Origin: CAZQCI01 sp964592255
GTDB taxonomy: Bacteria; UBA10199; SBBF01
Direction: 5' to 3'
Assembly: GCA_964592255.1 (NCBI GenBank)
Contig: CAZQCI010000126.1
Span: 1 to 5,883 of the forward strand
Length of the DNA: 5,883 nt
Shown one piece after another: positions 5,761-5,883 of this stretch. Under the pieces are notes generated by a model. The model ran no database searches and was not told where the DNA came from. It was given only the letters and a program-made list of their open reading frames with translations. Each line of letters opens with the position of its first letter. Position 1 is the first letter of the stretch. Made by a program: the position numbers and the translations under genes.

Positions 5761-5883
5761 TGACAATCAGCCTTCACATCGCCTTCATCGGCATCGGGGC
5801 CAATTTAGGAGACCCAGAAACCCAATGCCATCAAGCAATAGCCTCTATTGGAAAATTACCAGATACAAAAGTTACCTCTTGTT
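5760..5883 (+). CDS. folK: 2-amino-4-hydroxy-6-hydroxymethyldihydropteridine pyrophosphokinase, N-terminal part
   Basis: FolK (HPPK) transfers pyrophosphate from ATP to 6-hydroxymethyl-7,8-dihydropterin in cytoplasmic folate synthesis. Only the first 41 codons are in the window and the gene runs off the right edge. The diagnostic N-terminus is clear: A-F-I-G-I-G-A-N-L-G-D-P-E-T-Q (residues 8-22 from ATG 5760), which matches the family's G-L-G-S-N-L-G-D signature, followed by the first helix and a second strand. An in-frame ATG at 5748 would add four residues; 5760 is preferred because it places the signature at the usual distance from the start. No Shine-Dalgarno sequence precedes either. It is divergent from the exported protein-dapL pair with fewer than 30 bp between starts. 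The catalytic residues of the rest of the enzyme are outside the window. Confidence 0.9.
   Translation, partial: MTISLHIAFIGIGANLGDPETQCHQAIASIGKLPDTKVTSC

Overview
The window reads as ordinary chromosome from an AT-leaning Gram-negative-type bacterium. LL-diaminopimelate aminotransferase (DapL) is typical of lineages such as deltaproteobacteria-like groups, spirochaetes, Bacteroidota, Chlamydiae and several uncultured phyla. A signal-peptide or lipoprotein-like gene lies directly upstream of it. No rRNA, tRNA or other phylogenetic marker is present, so the lineage cannot be fixed. There are no tRNAs, CRISPR arrays, insertion sequences or phage genes.

Layout from left to right: (1) the N-terminal 216 codons of an unrecognised minus-strand gene, cut by the left edge, with a Gly/Ser repeat near its start and a degenerate Rossmann-like segment; (2) an AT-rich divergent intergenic region; (3) a plus-strand AbiEii-like nucleotidyltransferase gene, overlapped at its 5' end by a possible 52-codon ORF; (4) a convergent 812-codon minus-strand gene that joins an N-terminal HAD phosphatase to a C-terminal class I methyltransferase-like domain; (5) a minus-strand pair, a small exported or lipoprotein-like protein followed 13 bp later by dapL; (6) the divergently transcribed start of folK, cut by the right edge.

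The right half is metabolic: DapL makes LL-diaminopimelate for lysine and peptidoglycan, and FolK belongs to folate synthesis. The left half is accessory in character. The main observation is that the truncated left-edge protein and the C-terminal half of the HAD fusion share an ordered set of motifs (S-x-x-R-x-N-K-x-G-[IV]-L-x-A, then a glycine loop, then P-L-K-E, then H-V) with nearly identical spacing. They therefore appear to be paralogues of one methyltransferase-like family. The left-edge copy has lost the acidic residues expected to hold S-adenosylmethionine. I see no convincing evidence of a complete multi-gene defence or mobile system.
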